Source of the DNA: CAZBLP01 sp964492825
GTDB lineage: Bacteria; DYJV01
Length of the DNA stretch: 32,285 nt
NCBI GenBank assembly: GCA_964492825.1
Contig: CAZBLP010000017.1
Coordinates: 1 to 32,285 of the forward strand
Reading direction: 5' to 3'
The notes under the pieces are model-generated. The model was not told where the DNA came from. It ran no database searches and was given only the letters and a program-made list of their open reading frames with translations. A program made the translations under genes and the position numbers. Below, piece by piece: positions 15,593 through 23,735 of the stretch (its first letter is position 1; every line of letters begins with the position of its first letter).

Positions 15593-16999
15593 TTAGAATT
15601 TATATCTGATTCTTGCTGTTGAAACAAAAATATCTTCATCAGCATTGCCGTCACAGTCAACTTCCCAGTAATCCATTGCATCATCACTGAAAAGATAAGC
15701 TGCATTAACAGCAAATTCTAAGTTTGAATATAATTTGTATTTAAGGTAAGCATTTACTTCAAAACCAAGAGAGTCATCTGATTGTTTCTTACCATTATTG
15801 TCAATATATTCAACATCTTCAGCTAACATCATATACATAACAGATGTACCAACTTGTAATTTTTTAGATGCTTTATAATCAAGAGATAACTGGTTCATAA
15901 TGAAACCTTTATCTCCAATGTATGGAGTTTCTACAAAATAATCATCATCAGTGTAAACACCTTCCATTAAAGTAACACTGTTGCAGATATCAACATCAAC
16001 TGACATAAAGCCGTCAAAATCACTGTCATCTGCATCATCATCACCTGATGCATACCAGAATGTATACTTTAATTTAGCGTTACCGAATTTAACTCCCAAA
16101 TCCAAATGAGCGAACCAAGCATTTAAATCAAAATCACCAGTTTTGCCTACACCTGAATAGTCAGTATAAGTAACCTGATCAATGCTGCCGCCTTCATAAA
16201 TAAAATCAAAGCTACCAAAGAAATCGCCTGATTTAAAACTTCCACTTGCACCAAGAGCTATAACACTAATATCAGCATCTTTCATTCTTTTAAGTTCGTA
16301 CCATTCACCTTGTTTTGCTGTTACAGCAACTGCAGCAGCAGAGCCGTCAAGGTTTCTGTATGAATAATCTGCCCATAAATTCATTTTAAAATTATCAGCA
16401 GGTTTAAAATCTACTTTTGCGTAGAAACTGTCAAGACTTGATGTATCATCGTCATGAGTAGTATTTCTGTATTCATGAGGTCTTGACCAACCTAAGATAA
16501 ACTTTGTTGAGCCTAAATTACCATAAAGCTGGATACCCATTTGAGTCTCAGCCCAGTAATATTTGTTAAGCTTAAGAGCAAACAAACCCATTTTTACGCC
16601 AAGTTTGTCGTTCCAAGGAAGTTTAAAATCTGTGTATAACCATCTTGTTTCAATGTTAATGCCGTCGCCTGAGAAACCGCCAGCATTACTTTTGCCAACT
16701 GATGCAGTATCTTTACCATATTCAATGCCACCAAATTCAGCAGCCCAAACACCTTTTACTTTTCCTTCATTGGTGGAGTAATCTGTCCATAATCTGTATT
16801 TTGCTTCACCCCAGAAATTATAAACAGAACTTTTGTCAAGTGGGCCGCCTCCACCGCCATTGAACCATTCATCATGATTACTGCCAAGCATGAATCTGTT
16901 GTTAAAGTCTCCATGCACCTGAATGTCAGCTGCGCTTAGAGCAAATGGTACCACTAGCATACAGAATAGAGCAACTAACATTACTCTTACTTTTTTCAT
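15593..16999 (-). CDS. Outer-membrane beta-barrel porin
   Basis: A 468-residue exported protein. Residues 1-23 form a signal peptide: MKKVRV, then a hydrophobic core, then ALSA before AD, typical of signal peptidase I. The mature part alternates polar and hydrophobic or aromatic residues (for example FKMNLWADYSY, KFGNAKLKYTFWYASGDDDA), is rich in Asp, Gly, Ser and Tyr, and ends in RIRYKF. A terminal phenylalanine is the usual recognition signal for outer-membrane insertion. These features indicate a beta barrel; the specific substrate is unknown. Acidic clusters such as DDDADDSD would sit in external loops or turns. GGAGG precedes the start. It has its own promoter and terminator, consistent with an abundant protein. 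Confidence 0.83.
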   Translation of the reverse strand: MKKVRVMLVALFCMLVVPFALSAADIQVHGDFNNRFMLGSNHDEWFNGGGGGPLDKSSVYNFWGEAKYRLWTDYSTNEGKVKGVWAAEFGGIEYGKDTASVGKSNAGGFSGDGINIETRWLYTDFKLPWNDKLGVKMGLFALKLNKYYWAETQMGIQLYGNLGSTKFILGWSRPHEYRNTTHDDDTSSLDSFYAKVDFKPADNFKMNLWADYSYRNLDGSAAAVAVTAKQGEWYELKRMKDADISVIALGASGSFKSGDFFGSFDFIYEGGSIDQVTYTDYSGVGKTGDFDLNAWFAHLDLGVKFGNAKLKYTFWYASGDDDADDSDFDGFMSVDVDICNSVTLMEGVYTDDDYFVETPYIGDKGFIMNQLSLDYKASKKLQVGTSVMYMMLAEDVEYIDNNGKKQSDDSLGFEVNAYLKYKLYSNLEFAVNAAYLFSDDAMDYWEVDCDGNADEDIFVSTARIRYKF

Positions 17000-17052
17000 A
17001 ATTTTCCTCCTTTTGAATTTGTTTTTTTAAAATTTTTTAATAAAGCTGTTCT

Positions 17053-17081
17053 TATTTACCTAAACTTGTATACAAAGTCAA
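17053..17081 (-). promoter_or_regulatory. Promoter of the porin gene, with a palindrome in the spacer
   Basis: On the minus strand, TTGACT (17081-17076) and TAAATA (17058-17053) are 17 bases apart, a good sigma-70 layout. The spacer contains the perfect 10-bp palindrome TTGTATACAA (17066-17075), which could be an operator. The start codon is at 16999, giving a leader of roughly 45 bases. Confidence 0.55.
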
Positions 17082-17191
17082 TACTATTTTTTAAAAAAAA
17101 TTAATTTTTGCAAAAAAAATTTTGTAAAAAATTTCACCTTATATATATATGGCAATATTTTGATTAAAACAAAAAATAAATATAAAAAAAC

Positions 17192-17217
17192 TTGACATTT
17201 ATTGTATCTTGTATTAA
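17192..17217 (+). promoter_or_regulatory. Possible promoter of rplM-rpsI
   Basis: A perfect -35 hexamer TTGACA (17192-17197) is followed by TATTAA (17212-17217). The 14-base spacer is shorter than the usual 16-18, so the exact -10 is uncertain. The position, about 45 bases before rplM, and the consensus -35 support a promoter here. Confidence 0.4.
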
Positions 17218-17263
17218 CGGAATTCTCCCTTAAAAAAAGTAATATAAAAGCAGGAGTAATAGA

Positions 17264-17692
17264 ATGAAGACATTTATGGCAAAAAATGAAGAAATTAACA
17301 GAAAATGGTGGATTATAGATGCAGAAGATAAAATTGTCGGACGTGTTGCGTCAAAAATAGCTTCAATCCTGAGAGGAAAGACTAAAACTATTTATACGCC
17401 ACATGTTGATACAGGTGATTTTGTTGTGGTTATTAATGCTGATAAAATGAGATTTACAGGCAGAAAATTAGATGATAAAAAGTATTACAATCATTCAGGC
17501 TATATGGGTGGTATTAAAGAAATTACAGCAAAAAAACTTTTTGAAAAAAAACCTGAAGAGATAATTAGAAAAGCAGTTAAAGGCATGCTACCGAAAAATA
17601 AATTAGGTAGAAAAATGTTTAAAAAGCTTAAAGTTTACGCAGGTACAGAGCATCCTCATTCAGCTCAAAAACCTGAGAAATTAGAAATTTAA
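17264..17692 (+). CDS. rplM: 50S ribosomal protein L13
   Basis: L13 is an early assembly protein of the large ribosomal subunit that binds 23S rRNA. The 142-residue sequence carries the family pattern: KTFMAKNEEINRKWWIIDAEDKIVGRVASKIASILRGK at the start, DFVVVINADKMRFTGRK, YYNHSGYMGG and VKGMLPKNKLGRKMFKKLKVYAG. GCAGGAG precedes the ATG at good spacing. It lies 13 bases before rpsI, the standard rplM-rpsI pair. Confidence 0.97.
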   Translation: MKTFMAKNEEINRKWWIIDAEDKIVGRVASKIASILRGKTKTIYTPHVDTGDFVVVINADKMRFTGRKLDDKKYYNHSGYMGGIKEITAKKLFEKKPEEIIRKAVKGMLPKNKLGRKMFKKLKVYAGTEHPHSAQKPEKLEI

Positions 17693-17705
17693 AGGAGTTT
17701 GTTAA

Positions 17706-18095
17706 ATGGCTACAAGATATTATGCAACTGGTAAAAGAAAAGATGCTGTAGCAAGAGTTTGGATGGAAGCAGGAAAAGGCGATATTATAATTAACGGGAA
17801 AAATCTTGATGAATATATTCCCAGAGAAACTTTAAAAATGATTATTAGACAGCCTCTTGAATTAACAAATACATTTGGAAAATTTGATTTTAAAATTAAT
17901 GTCCATGGAGGTGGTTTGTCTGGACAGGCAGGAGCTATAAGGCACGGTATTGCAAAGGCTCTTACTGAATACAGTTTTGATTTAAGACCTGTTCTGAAAA
18001 AAGCTGGTTTCCTTACAAGGGACCCAAGGGTTGTTGAAAGAAAGAAATACGGAAAAAAGAAAGCAAGGAAAAGTCCTCAATTTTCCAAAAGATAA
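17706..18095 (+). CDS. rpsI: 30S ribosomal protein S9
   Basis: S9 sits in the head of the small subunit, and its C-terminal tail reaches the P-site tRNA. The 129-residue sequence has the typical YYATGKRKDAVARVWM opening, NVHGGGLSGQAGAIRHGIAKAL, and the basic tail RDPRVVERKKYGKKKARKSPQFSKR ending in the invariant lysine-arginine. AAGGAG precedes the start. It is followed by a long terminator-like hairpin. Confidence 0.97.
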   Translation: MATRYYATGKRKDAVARVWMEAGKGDIIINGKNLDEYIPRETLKMIIRQPLELTNTFGKFDFKINVHGGGLSGQAGAIRHGIAKALTEYSFDLRPVLKKAGFLTRDPRVVERKKYGKKKARKSPQFSKR

Positions 18096-18105
18096 TCTTA
18101 TTACA

Positions 18106-18145
18106 GATACTTCACCAGTCTTGCTGGTGAAGTATCTTTATTATT
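18106..18145 (+). terminator. Terminator hairpin after rpsI
   Basis: GATACTTCACCAG (18106-18118) and CTGGTGAAGTATC (18124-18136) form a perfect 13-bp stem with a 5-nt loop, followed by TTTATTATT. The argC start codon is only 12 bases beyond the stem, so the structure sits in, or just ahead of, the argC ribosome-binding region. Confidence 0.82.
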
Positions 18146-18148
18146 ACA

Positions 18149-19189
18149 ATGAAAATAAAAGCCTCTATTATTGGTGCTACTGGTTATACAGGATTTGAGT
18201 TAATCCGAATTTTGTCCAATCATCCTAATTGTGAAATATCGTATATAACATCAAGAAAATCAGAGAATATATCAGTACAAGATTTATATCCCACTTTTTT
18301 TTCCAGAAAAAATATAAAGTTTGAAAACATTGATATTGAAAAAATAGCAAAAAACAGTGATGTTATTTTTACTGCACTTCCTCATAAAGCATCAATGAAG
18401 ATAGTTAAGGATTTTTTGTCTTACAGCAAAAGAGTTATTGATTTAAGTGCTGATTTCAGATTTTCTGATATTAGACTTTATGAGAAATGGTATTGCAAGC
18501 ATGAGGAAACGGATATTGCTGCAAAGGCTGTTTACGGTCTTCCTGAAATCTTCAGAGATAAAATAAAACAAGCAGAGTTAATTGCAAATCCCGGATGCTA
18601 TCCTACAAGTGCTGTTTTAGGTTTATATCCATTGCTGAGAAAAAAAATAAATATTAATAAAAATATTATAGTGGATTCAAAGTCCGGAGTTACTGGTGCA
18701 GGCCGGAACCCTTCAATAAAAACAATTTTCACTGAAGTTAATGATAATTTTTCAGCATACGGGATTGGCTCTCACAGGCATGAGCCGGAAATAGAAGAAA
18801 AACTCACTAATATCTATGGTAAAGAATTAAATGTTACTTTTACACCACATCTTTTACCAATTAATCGAGGTATATTATCCACAATATATGTTTCAATTAA
18901 TGATAAGATTAATGAGAATGAAATAAGAAAGATTTACAATTCTACTTATGGTAATGAATATTTTGTGAAAGTGTTACCTGAAAATATTTTACCAACCACA
19001 GCAATGGTAAAAGCATCAAACTATTGCTTTATTGGTCTGAAATACATTGAAGCAAAAAAACAGTTAATAGTTGTGTCTGTTATTGACAATATTGTGAAAG
19101 GTGCTTCAGGCCAAGCAATTCAAAATATGAATATTATGTTTGATTTGCCTGAAAATCAAAGTCTTACCAGTCTTCCTACATATCTTTAA
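18149..19189 (+). CDS. argC: N-acetyl-gamma-glutamyl-phosphate reductase
   Basis: ArgC reduces N-acetylglutamyl phosphate with NADPH to the semialdehyde, the third step of arginine synthesis. GATGYTGFELIRIL (9-22) is the nucleotide-binding motif. NPGCYPTSA carries the catalytic cysteine C150, and GSHRHEPEIEE (about 207-217) carries the catalytic histidine. The length of 346 residues is typical. The ATG stands directly after the rpsI terminator hairpin, with no recognisable Shine-Dalgarno sequence. Translation may therefore be weak, leaderless or dependent on read-through. No other arginine genes are nearby. Confidence 0.93.
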   Translation: MKIKASIIGATGYTGFELIRILSNHPNCEISYITSRKSENISVQDLYPTFFSRKNIKFENIDIEKIAKNSDVIFTALPHKASMKIVKDFLSYSKRVIDLSADFRFSDIRLYEKWYCKHEETDIAAKAVYGLPEIFRDKIKQAELIANPGCYPTSAVLGLYPLLRKKININKNIIVDSKSGVTGAGRNPSIKTIFTEVNDNFSAYGIGSHRHEPEIEEKLTNIYGKELNVTFTPHLLPINRGILSTIYVSINDKINENEIRKIYNSTYGNEYFVKVLPENILPTTAMVKASNYCFIGLKYIEAKKQLIVVSVIDNIVKGASGQAIQNMNIMFDLPENQSLTSLPTYL

Positions 19190-19193
19190 TATC

Positions 19194-19274
19194 GTTTACA
19201 TTGAAAATATTTGCAGAATATGGTAAACTTTTAAAATGTAAACTAGGCTATTATTAAAATTAAGATTTTCAATG
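19194..19274. repeat. Nested inverted repeats between argC and the SDR gene
   Basis: Two overlapping perfect inverted repeats share the same left region. GTTTACATT (19194-19202) matches AATGTAAAC (19235-19243), and CATTGAAAAT (19199-19208) matches ATTTTCAATG (19265-19274). An extra GTAAAC lies at 19223-19228. The two pairings compete, so this could be a switching leader, a regulator-binding region, or AT-rich coincidence. A 20-codon open frame (19272-19334) starts in the last repeat but has no convincing ribosome-binding site. Confidence 0.5.
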
Positions 19275-19353
19275 AAAAAAGAGAAATTTATAAATCAATT
19301 AATTACTGAATATCAGAAAAAAATTTCAGACTAACAACTGAAGCGGAGATGTT

Positions 19354-20319
19354 ATGAATATTTTGATTACTGGTGCCACAGGTTTTGTTGGTAAAAATCT
19401 TCTGCCGATTTTATCTGCAGAAAAAAGGTACAAAATTTATGCATTAGTTAGAAAAGAACCTGAAAAGTTTCTAAAACAACTAAATATAGACTTTATAAAA
19501 GGAGATTTGTTTAATCTGTCCAATTTAAAAAATTTAGATAAAATAGATGTTGTTATACATATTGCTGGATTAACGAAAACCATTTATTCAAGAAATTTCT
19601 ACTATATTAATACAAGAGCTACTGCTAATCTTTTAAATTTTTTCAAAAAAAAGAATTTAAAGCAATTTATACTAATAAGCAGTTTAGCTGCTTTTGGACC
19701 ATCAGATAATAATATCCCAGCTGATGAATTATCAAGGCCGGCTCCTGTGTCTCATTATGGACTTAGTAAATTATTAGCTGAAAAACTTATTAAAAAATAT
19801 GGTATTCCTTATACGATAATAAGGCCACCTGCTGTATTTGGACCTTTTGATAAAGATATTTATACATACTTTAAAATGGTAAAAAACAGAGTTGTTTTTA
19901 ATGCAGGAGATATAAACAGGCTTTATAGTCTTATTTATGTTAAAGACCTTGCTGAGTTTATTTTGAAAACTATATTAAACAAAAAAGCTTTAAATGAAGA
20001 TTTTTTTGTTGCATATGATGATTTTTACAAAATAAAGGATATTGTAGGGGCAATTGAATCAGTTTATGGCAAAAAAAGTTTTAAAATTAATCTTCCTCAA
20101 ATTTTTGCTAATATAATAGGCTTGCCAATGCAGTTAATTTATGCTTTCACAAATATTTCTCCACTTATTAATATGGATAAATTAAGAGAAATTAATCAAA
20201 AAAATTGGATTTGCTCTGCTGAAAAGGCAAAAACTCTTTTAAATTTTTCACCTTCTTGCAAATTTGAAGATGCTATAAAGGAAACTTTTTTATGGTACAG
20301 AGAAAACAATTATATTTAA
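19354..20319 (+). CDS. NAD-dependent epimerase/dehydratase (extended SDR)
   Basis: A 321-residue extended short-chain dehydrogenase/reductase. GATGFVG (7-13) is the dinucleotide-binding motif. The catalytic pair is Y135 and K139 in YGLSK, with the serine in LISSLAAFGP (108-117) and the segment IIRPPAVFGP after it. The C-terminal region resembles 3-beta-hydroxysteroid dehydrogenase, HpnA-type and ceramide-reductase SDRs in general form. The substrate cannot be deduced. GCGGAG precedes the start. It overlaps the PAP2-type gene by 28 bases, which in turn overlaps the lipid kinase gene. A lipid or lipid-linked sugar substrate is the best inference. Confidence 0.8.
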   Translation: MNILITGATGFVGKNLLPILSAEKRYKIYALVRKEPEKFLKQLNIDFIKGDLFNLSNLKNLDKIDVVIHIAGLTKTIYSRNFYYINTRATANLLNFFKKKNLKQFILISSLAAFGPSDNNIPADELSRPAPVSHYGLSKLLAEKLIKKYGIPYTIIRPPAVFGPFDKDIYTYFKMVKNRVVFNAGDINRLYSLIYVKDLAEFILKTILNKKALNEDFFVAYDDFYKIKDIVGAIESVYGKKSFKINLPQIFANIIGLPMQLIYAFTNISPLINMDKLREINQKNWICSAEKAKTLLNFSPSCKFEDAIKETFLWYRENNYI

Positions 20320-21143
20320 ATCTTGTTGACAAGCTAACATTAATATATATTGTTGCTGTTGGATTAATAATTTTTATTTTCAAAAATAATCTTATTAATT
20401 ACCATCACTATATTTTAGGACATATTTTATCAGTAATCGGATTGTTAATTTTTTATAAATTAAGTGAGAAGTTTAATTTACAATTATTGAGAGATTGGTA
20501 TCCGCTAATTATAGTTTCGTTTTTATACAAAGAAACAGGTTATCTTAATCAAATTGTTTTTAAAGGATTCTGGGACTATTTTATTTTTAACCTTGAGCAA
20601 AATGTATTTGGAATTGATTTGGGACTGACTTTGTTTCATTATTTTAAAAATATTTTTGTTAATGAATTTATGTATATGTCGTATTTTTCATATTATCTGA
20701 TTATTCCTGTGCTTGGTTTTTTAATTTATAAAAAAAACAGAAAAATGTTTCACTTTTATTTGTTAAGCATTATGACAACATACTATATTTGTTATTTACT
20801 TTACATATTTATTCCTATTGCAGGCCCGTTTGAATTTGAGCATTTAAAAATAAGCGGTATTTTTTTTGATAAGATTATACATTTTTTTTATAAGCATGGA
20901 GAGCTTCCCGGTTCAGCAATGCCAAGCTCTCATGTTGCAATAGCTTTGGTAGTGCTAATCTATTCCAAAATTACTCACAGTTTTTTCCCGATATTTTTAG
21001 TAATGTTCATATGTTTAGCAATATCAACAATGTATTTGAGGTATCACTATTTTCTTGATGTGGAGGCGGGTATTTTAACAGGAATATTTTGTTTTTATTT
21101 GTCAGTGTATTTCATTAAAAAATTCAAGGTTATTGATGCATGA
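20292..21143 (+). CDS. PAP2_3 (IPC-synthase-like) membrane phosphotransferase/phosphatase
   Basis: A 283-residue integral membrane protein with about six or more hydrophobic spans. GSAMPSSHVA (207-216) and LRYHYFLDVEAG (249-260) are the second and third motifs of the PAP2 superfamily, with H214, R250, H252 and D256 as likely catalytic residues. The spacing and form (GxxMPSSHxA, RYHYFxDVxAG) match the Aur1/inositol-phosphorylceramide synthase-like branch. Such enzymes either remove a phosphate from lipid phosphates or move a phospho-headgroup between lipids. The ATG inside the SDR gene has AAGGA nine bases upstream, supporting this start. It is coupled to the lipid kinase gene by an ATGA overlap. 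Confidence 0.8.
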   Translation: MVQRKQLYLNLVDKLTLIYIVAVGLIIFIFKNNLINYHHYILGHILSVIGLLIFYKLSEKFNLQLLRDWYPLIIVSFLYKETGYLNQIVFKGFWDYFIFNLEQNVFGIDLGLTLFHYFKNIFVNEFMYMSYFSYYLIIPVLGFLIYKKNRKMFHFYLLSIMTTYYICYLLYIFIPIAGPFEFEHLKISGIFFDKIIHFFYKHGELPGSAMPSSHVAIALVVLIYSKITHSFFPIFLVMFICLAISTMYLRYHYFLDVEAGILTGIFCFYLSVYFIKKFKVIDA

Positions 21144-22033
21144 AATATTTTATTATTGCTAATCCTTTATCCAAGATAGTGCAAAAAGGTAAATTGCAAT
21201 ACATAGAAAATATTTTCAATAAGAGGGGAGTAAGAGTAGAAAAATATTTTTCAAAATATCAAGGTGAAAGTGTGGAATTAGCTTATGAAATCACAAAAGA
21301 ATTTGCGAATCAACAAACCACAATAGTTTCAATTGGCGGAGACGGAACAATTAATGAGGTTTGCAGAGGAATTATTAAAGCAGGGCAAAACAATGTATCT
21401 GTGGGGATTATTCCAGGTGGCACTGCAAATGTTTTGGCAAAAGAATTTAATATTCCGGAAAAAAATCTTAATAAATCCATTGATATTATTTTGAAGCAGA
21501 ATAAAAGAAAAGTTTATTTAAGTGAAATTAACGACAAATTTTTTCTCTTTACATGCGGTATTGGATTTGACGGAATGATTGTTGAAAAAGTAGATTTGAA
21601 ATTAAAAAAATATATTAGCAAATTTGTTTATATTTTATCTGCAATAATTGTATTATTTCAGTTGAAAAATTTAACTGAATTTAAAATAGTTGTGAATGGC
21701 AATGAAATGGAAGCCAAATCTCTGATTGTTAACCGTACGAAAAGATATGCAGGTAATTTTAATATATTTAAAAATGCTGATATTTTTTTGAAAAAATTTG
21801 ATATATTGATTTTTAAAAATTTGAATTTCAAAATTATAGTAGAATTCTTATTTGATATTTTTTTAAAAAAAGAATTTTTGCAAAAAAAAGATTATTTCTT
21901 TATTTCAAGTGATAAAATTTCATTAACCACTAATAAAAAGTTGTCAGTACAGATTGATGGAGACCTTTTTGAAAATACTCCTTACATTATAAAAGTAAGT
22001 GAGGATAAATTTGTAAATTTTATTGTCCCTTAA
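21140..22033 (+). CDS. Diacylglycerol/sphingoid-type lipid kinase
   Basis: A 297-residue member of the DAGK-catalytic family (YegS, DgkB, BmrU, LCB5). ANPLSK (8-12), SIGGDGTINEV (64-74) and IIPGGTANVLAKEF (91-104) form the ATP-binding site, and TCGIGFDGMIVEKV follows as the usual family segment. Members phosphorylate diacylglycerol, ceramide or long-chain bases at the cytoplasmic membrane face. Which lipid is used here is not shown. Its ATGA overlap with the PAP2-type gene and the upstream SDR suggest one lipid-modifying pathway. Confidence 0.87.
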   Translation: MKYFIIANPLSKIVQKGKLQYIENIFNKRGVRVEKYFSKYQGESVELAYEITKEFANQQTTIVSIGGDGTINEVCRGIIKAGQNNVSVGIIPGGTANVLAKEFNIPEKNLNKSIDIILKQNKRKVYLSEINDKFFLFTCGIGFDGMIVEKVDLKLKKYISKFVYILSAIIVLFQLKNLTEFKIVVNGNEMEAKSLIVNRTKRYAGNFNIFKNADIFLKKFDILIFKNLNFKIIVEFLFDIFLKKEFLQKKDYFFISSDKISLTTNKKLSVQIDGDLFENTPYIIKVSEDKFVNFIVP

Positions 22034-22038
22034 AAATC

Positions 22039-22065
22039 TTGCTTTTTATACTTTTTTTTTATAAT
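22039..22065 (+). promoter_or_regulatory. Probable ftsY promoter
   Basis: TTGCTT (22039-22044) and consensus TATAAT (22060-22065) are 15 bases apart, in the 68-base gap before ftsY. A very similar sequence lies upstream of the PHP gene (24767-24796), which adds weight. Confidence 0.5.
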
Positions 22066-22101
22066 AGCAGTTTTAATTAATTAAATTTCAGGAGTTATTT
22101 T

Positions 22102-23313
22102 ATGGCAAGCATATTTAATAAAATTTTTGGCAAAAAAGAGGAAAGTATTGAAGACAAGAAGGAAGAGTTGAAAAAACTTAAATTGGAACTTGCTGAAAAA
22201 GAAATAGAAAAAGAAATTAAATTATTATTGGAAGATTTAAAAAGCAAAGTGGAAATAAAAAAAAAAAATGACATAAAACTGCTTAATTTAAATAAGGAAC
22301 TATTAAGTGTTTCTACTAAAATTTCGAAAGTTTCTCAAGATACTTCTCAACTGTCTGAAATTATTCATACCAAAATAGCGAGCTCAAAAAAAGGAAAAGG
22401 AATATTTTCCAAAATATCATCTCTTACAAAAGGTTTAACAAAAACAAGGAAAAGTTTTTTATCTAAACTTGACAGGGTATTGTTAGGAAAAAAAGAGCTT
22501 GATGAAGATGTGGTAGAAAATATAGAGGAATTGTTGGTTACAAGTGATGTTGGAGTTAAAACCACTATGGAATTAATTGAAAAAATAGAAGACAATATAA
22601 GCAGAGGCAGGTTGGATGATGTATCAGAAGTTAAAGCCTTGCTAAGAAAGGAAATGGTTGAAATTTTAAATAAAAATCATTCAATGCTCGACTTTAATAA
22701 AAAACCTTTTGTTATTTTAGTTATAGGGGTTAATGGCACAGGAAAAACAACGACTATTGGTAAACTTGCAAATAAATTCAAAAATGACGGCAGAAAAGTT
22801 TTATTAGCTGCTGCTGATACTTTTAGAGCAGCTGCAATAGAGCAGTTGGAGGTGTGGGCAAGAAGAGCTAATATTGATTTAATCAAACAGAAGCATGGTG
22901 CTGATCCGTCAGCAGTTGCTTTTGATGCTGTTAATGCTGCAAAAGCAAGAGATATTGATGTGTTATTAATTGATACAGCTGGAAGGCTTCACACTAAAGT
23001 TAATCTTATGGAAGAGCTAAAAAAAATGGTAAGAGTAATAAAAAAAGTAGATGAGACTGCTCCGCATGAAATTTTATTGGTGCTGGATGCAAATACAGGA
23101 CAAAATGCAATTAGTCAGGCTAAATTATTTAAAGATGCAATAAATGTTACAGGACTTGTATTAACAAAGTTGGATGGTACAGCAAAAGGAGGAATTGTAC
23201 TTGCTGTTAGCAATGAATTTAACCTGCCTATAAGGTTTATTGGTGTTGGTGAAAAAATAGAAGATTTGAAACTTTTTAAACCAGAAGAATTTATTAATGC
23301 AATTTTTGATTAA
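22102..23313 (+). CDS. ftsY: Signal recognition particle receptor FtsY
   Basis: FtsY is the SRP receptor GTPase that delivers ribosomes making membrane proteins to the translocon. The N-terminal 110 residues are charged, Lys/Glu-rich and coiled-coil-like (A domain). The N domain runs from about 115 to 195. The G domain has GVNGTGKTTTIGKLA (209-223), DTFRAAAIEQL, DTAGRLHTKVNLMEEL and TKLDGTAKGG. These are FtsY rather than Ffh signatures, and the methionine-rich M domain of Ffh is absent. The length of 403 residues is normal. GGAG precedes the ATG. ruvX follows after 5 bases. Confidence 0.95.
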   Translation: MASIFNKIFGKKEESIEDKKEELKKLKLELAEKEIEKEIKLLLEDLKSKVEIKKKNDIKLLNLNKELLSVSTKISKVSQDTSQLSEIIHTKIASSKKGKGIFSKISSLTKGLTKTRKSFLSKLDRVLLGKKELDEDVVENIEELLVTSDVGVKTTMELIEKIEDNISRGRLDDVSEVKALLRKEMVEILNKNHSMLDFNKKPFVILVIGVNGTGKTTTIGKLANKFKNDGRKVLLAAADTFRAAAIEQLEVWARRANIDLIKQKHGADPSAVAFDAVNAAKARDIDVLLIDTAGRLHTKVNLMEELKKMVRVIKKVDETAPHEILLVLDANTGQNAISQAKLFKDAINVTGLVLTKLDGTAKGGIVLAVSNEFNLPIRFIGVGEKIEDLKLFKPEEFINAIFD

Positions 23314-23318
23314 ATAAA

Positions 23319-23735
23319 ATGAGAATAATCGGTTTGGATATAGGTACAAAATATATTGGAATAGCTATTAGTGATGAAACAAATCAGCTTGCCATACCTT
23401 ATGATGTTTATAAAAGAGTTGGTATAAAAAAAGATTTGATTTATTTTGACTCTCTGATTAAGAAATTAAATGTTGAAAAAATTATTGTAGGTTATCCCGT
23501 TTATTTGGATGGTAAAGAGAGTAGAATGAGTGAGTATGTAAAAAAGTTTTTTTATAAAATTAGGAACAGATGGGACGGTGTCAGAGTAATTTTATGGGAT
23601 GAGACTCTTACAACAGAAGAAGCTGAGGATATTATTTTTGAACTGAGGAAAAAGAATAAAAAAAAAGATAAATTAAAGGATAAAATAGCAGCAGCTTTAA
23701 TTTTAAAAACTTATCTTGAATCTGTTGGAGAATAG
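23319..23735 (+). CDS. ruvX: YqgF/RuvX family nuclease
   Basis: A small RNase H-fold protein of the YqgF family, linked to 16S rRNA 5' end maturation and reported also as a Holliday-junction resolvase. MRIIGLDIGTKYIGIAISD (1-19) carries the first acidic residue (D7), KIIVGYPVYLDGKES is the second motif, and WDETLTTEEAE carries the catalytic glutamate. DKIAAALILKTYLE near the end carries the last aspartate. The length of 138 residues is typical. It is in a tight operon: 5 bases after ftsY, and mltG begins right after its stop codon. Confidence 0.92.
   Translation: MRIIGLDIGTKYIGIAISDETNQLAIPYDVYKRVGIKKDLIYFDSLIKKLNVEKIIVGYPVYLDGKESRMSEYVKKFFYKIRNRWDGVRVILWDETLTTEEAEDIIFELRKKNKKKDKLKDKIAAALILKTYLESVGE

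Noticed and set aside
19272..19334. 20-codon open frame (MKKEKFINQL...) before the SDR gene
   Set aside because: No ribosome-binding site, low-complexity Lys-rich product and no recognisable family; it starts inside an inverted repeat. Not supported as a gene.
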